64,000 nt of DNA from Nioella nitratireducens (lineage in GTDB: Bacteria; Pseudomonadota; Alphaproteobacteria; Rhodobacterales; Rhodobacteraceae). Shown here piece after piece: positions 62,708 to 64,000 of the stretch. The position numbers were made by a program, and so were the translations under genes. Below the pieces are notes generated by a model. It made no database searches, was not told where the DNA came from, and saw only the letters and a list, made by a program, of their open reading frames with translations. How positions within the stretch are numbered: position 1 is the first letter of the stretch; each line of letters begins with the position of its first letter. The stretch lies in assembly GCF_001879715.1 (NCBI RefSeq), contig NZ_MNBW01000003.1, forward strand, positions 62,001 to 126,000, read 5' to 3'.

Positions 62708-62751
62708 TTCACATATTGCCATTACGGGAGAACAGGAGGGAGGAACCTGAG

Positions 62752-63936
62752 ATGAGGACGATTTTCGCGGGCCTGGCCACGGTCGCTGCACTGACGGTCG
62801 CGGGCTCGGCCCATGCCGACATTCGTATTGCGCATGTCTACGGCCAGACCGGACCGCTCGAAGCCTATGCCGCGCAGTCCCACACCGGGCTGATGCTGGG
62901 GCTGGAATACGCCACCAATGGCACGATGGAGATCAACGGCGAGCCGATCGAGGTGCTGGAATTCGACACCCAGCTCGACCCGGCCATCGGGCGCGCGGCC
63001 CTCGCAGAGGCCTATGGTGACGCCGATGCGCAGATCGCCGTCGGGCCGGTTTCGTCCGGCGTGGCGCTGGCCATGTTGCCAGTGGCCGAGGAATATGAAC
63101 GCCTGCTGATCGTGGAGCCCGCCGTGGCTGACTCGATCACCGGGACCAATTGGAACCGCTACATCTTTCGCACCGGGCGCAACTCGTCTCAGGATGCCAT
63201 TGCCAATGCCGTCGCTCTGGGTGGCGAGGGTGTCGCCGTTGCGACTCTGGCGCAGGACTATGCCTTTGGCCGCGATGGCGTCTCTGCCTTCCGCGAGGCG
63301 CTGGCCGATACCGGGGCCGAGCTGGTGCACGAGGAATACGTGCCGACCGACACCACCGACTTCACTGCCGCCGCCGAGCGGATCTTCAACGCCATGCAGG
63401 ATGTCGAGGCCGAGCGCCGCTTTCTCTTCATCATCTGGGCCGGGGGCGGCAACCCGATGTCCGCCATCAACGCGATGGACCCGGGCCGCTTCGGGGTGGA
63501 AATCGCCACCGGCGGCAATATCCTTGCAGCGCTGACGGCCTACCGCGAATTGCCGGGCCTCGAAGGGGCGACCTACTACTACTACGAGATTCCGCAAAAC
63601 CCGGTGAATGACTGGCTCGTCGAAACCCATTTCGACCGTTTCGGCACCCCGCCCGACTTCTTCACCGCCGGTGGCATGGCGGCAGGCATCGCGGTGGTCG
63701 AGGCGATCCGGGCCGCCGGCGGCGCGGATGACACCGAAGCGCTGATCAACGCCATGGAAGGCATGTCGTGGGAAACGCCCAAGGGCACCATGATGTTCCG
63801 CCCCGAGGACCATCAGGCCCTGCAATCCATGTATCACTTCGTCACCGAAGTCCGCGACGACGTGGATTACGGTGTGCCCGTCCTTGTCCGCGAACTCGGC
63901 ATCGAGGACATGGATATCCCGATCCGCAACCAGTGA
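62752..63936 (+). CDS. branched-chain amino acid-type ABC transporter substrate-binding protein
   Basis: 394 residues with a signal peptide (FAGLATVAALTVAGSAHA, cleavage before DIRIA). The Peripla_BP_6/LivJ-like fold is shown by AHVYGQTGPLEAYAAQSHTG, IAVGPVSSGVALAMLPVAEE and the VATLAQDYAFGRDGV hinge region. True LivJ binds Leu/Ile/Val, but the family also takes amides, urea and aromatic acids, so the substrate is open. AGGAGGGAGGAACC precedes the ATG. The next gene seems to start at ATG 63995 at the window edge, probably a transporter subunit. Confidence 0.86.
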   Translation: MRTIFAGLATVAALTVAGSAHADIRIAHVYGQTGPLEAYAAQSHTGLMLGLEYATNGTMEINGEPIEVLEFDTQLDPAIGRAALAEAYGDADAQIAVGPVSSGVALAMLPVAEEYERLLIVEPAVADSITGTNWNRYIFRTGRNSSQDAIANAVALGGEGVAVATLAQDYAFGRDGVSAFREALADTGAELVHEEYVPTDTTDFTAAAERIFNAMQDVEAERRFLFIIWAGGGNPMSAINAMDPGRFGVEIATGGNILAALTAYRELPGLEGATYYYYEIPQNPVNDWLVETHFDRFGTPPDFFTAGGMAAGIAVVEAIRAAGGADDTEALINAMEGMSWETPKGTMMFRPEDHQALQSMYHFVTEVRDDVDYGVPVLVRELGIEDMDIPIRNQ

Positions 63937-63946
63937 TCCTTTGTTC

Positions 63947-63970
63947 GGGCGGCGGCCTGGTCCGCCGCCC
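63947..63970 (+). terminator. stem-loop after the substrate-binding protein gene
   Basis: 9-bp stem GGGCGGCGG / CCGCCGCCC with a six-base loop, ten bases after the stop and before the next ATG (63995). Same layout as after aapJ, probably mRNA stabilisation or partial termination. Confidence 0.7.
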
Positions 63971-64000
63971 GTCACAACCTTCGGGAACCTTCAAATGTCT

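Overview
The window is about 64 kb of high-GC chromosomal DNA from an alphaproteobacterium, most likely order Rhodobacterales (Rhodobacteraceae/Roseobacteraceae). Supporting signs are the Aap/Bzt general amino acid ABC transporter, an ATP12-type F1-ATPase assembly chaperone, the order rplO-secY-adk-rpsM-rpsK-rpoA-rplQ, a LuxR/LuxI pair of roseobacter type, a KpsE/KpsT capsule exporter, and a GC-rich intergenic repeat whose core reads CTTCTTCTTTG followed by TAAAAATACTCC. Nearly all of it is core genome. No insertion sequence, integrase, phage gene or CRISPR array was found.

Layout. 1-4.5 kb (minus strand): capsule export genes (kpsE cut by the window edge, kpsT), then an arsR, arsP-like permease and nhaA operon read toward them. 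4.6-6.0 kb: a uracil-DNA glycosylase-like gene and an SseB gene, bracketed by inverted copies of the intergenic repeat. 6.1-12.7 kb (minus): the cell-shape operon mreB-mreC-mreD-mrdA-rodA with ghrA at its end. 13-22 kb: an acyltransferase; leuA preceded by a previously unmarked Leu-rich leader peptide and attenuator; an SDR plus FeS-type photolyase pair; an exported protein of 18 MORN repeats; nadE; and a small membrane protein. 22-33 kb: a PKHD oxygenase, a MarR-EmrA-EmrB efflux operon, a soxR/VOC divergent pair, a zincin, a Tat-exported MBL hydrolase, a SulP transporter without STAS domain, gltX, a MATE pump and a GFA-type protein.

33.3-38.7 kb is the distal ribosomal/secretion operon, with stable hairpins in most of its spacers. 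It is followed by an AT-rich spacer, then luxR (with a lux-box-like palindrome across its start codon) and luxI. 40.3-44.5 kb is a tightly overlapped operon: rarA, fluC, rluC, a HAD phosphatase and an ATP12 chaperone. 44.7-49.5 kb is aapJQMP; its AapQ carries an extra periplasmic segment that resembles part of a substrate-binding protein. 49.6-58.6 kb (minus) is the rpmH-rnpA-yidD-ttcA-EAL-yidC-MOSC-engB-argB-ferredoxin-sixA series. 58.8-64 kb (plus): a TVP38 membrane protein with an FAD oxidoreductase, an orphan histidine kinase, tRNA-Arg(ACG) and the first gene of a branched-chain-type ABC transporter.

Many gene pairs overlap by ATGA or GTGA, so translational coupling is common here. The most noteworthy items are the leuA leader/attenuator, the lux box on the luxR start codon with a possible small antisense gene beside it, the binding-protein-like insert in AapQ, and the inverted repeat pair around the glycosylase-sseB unit.
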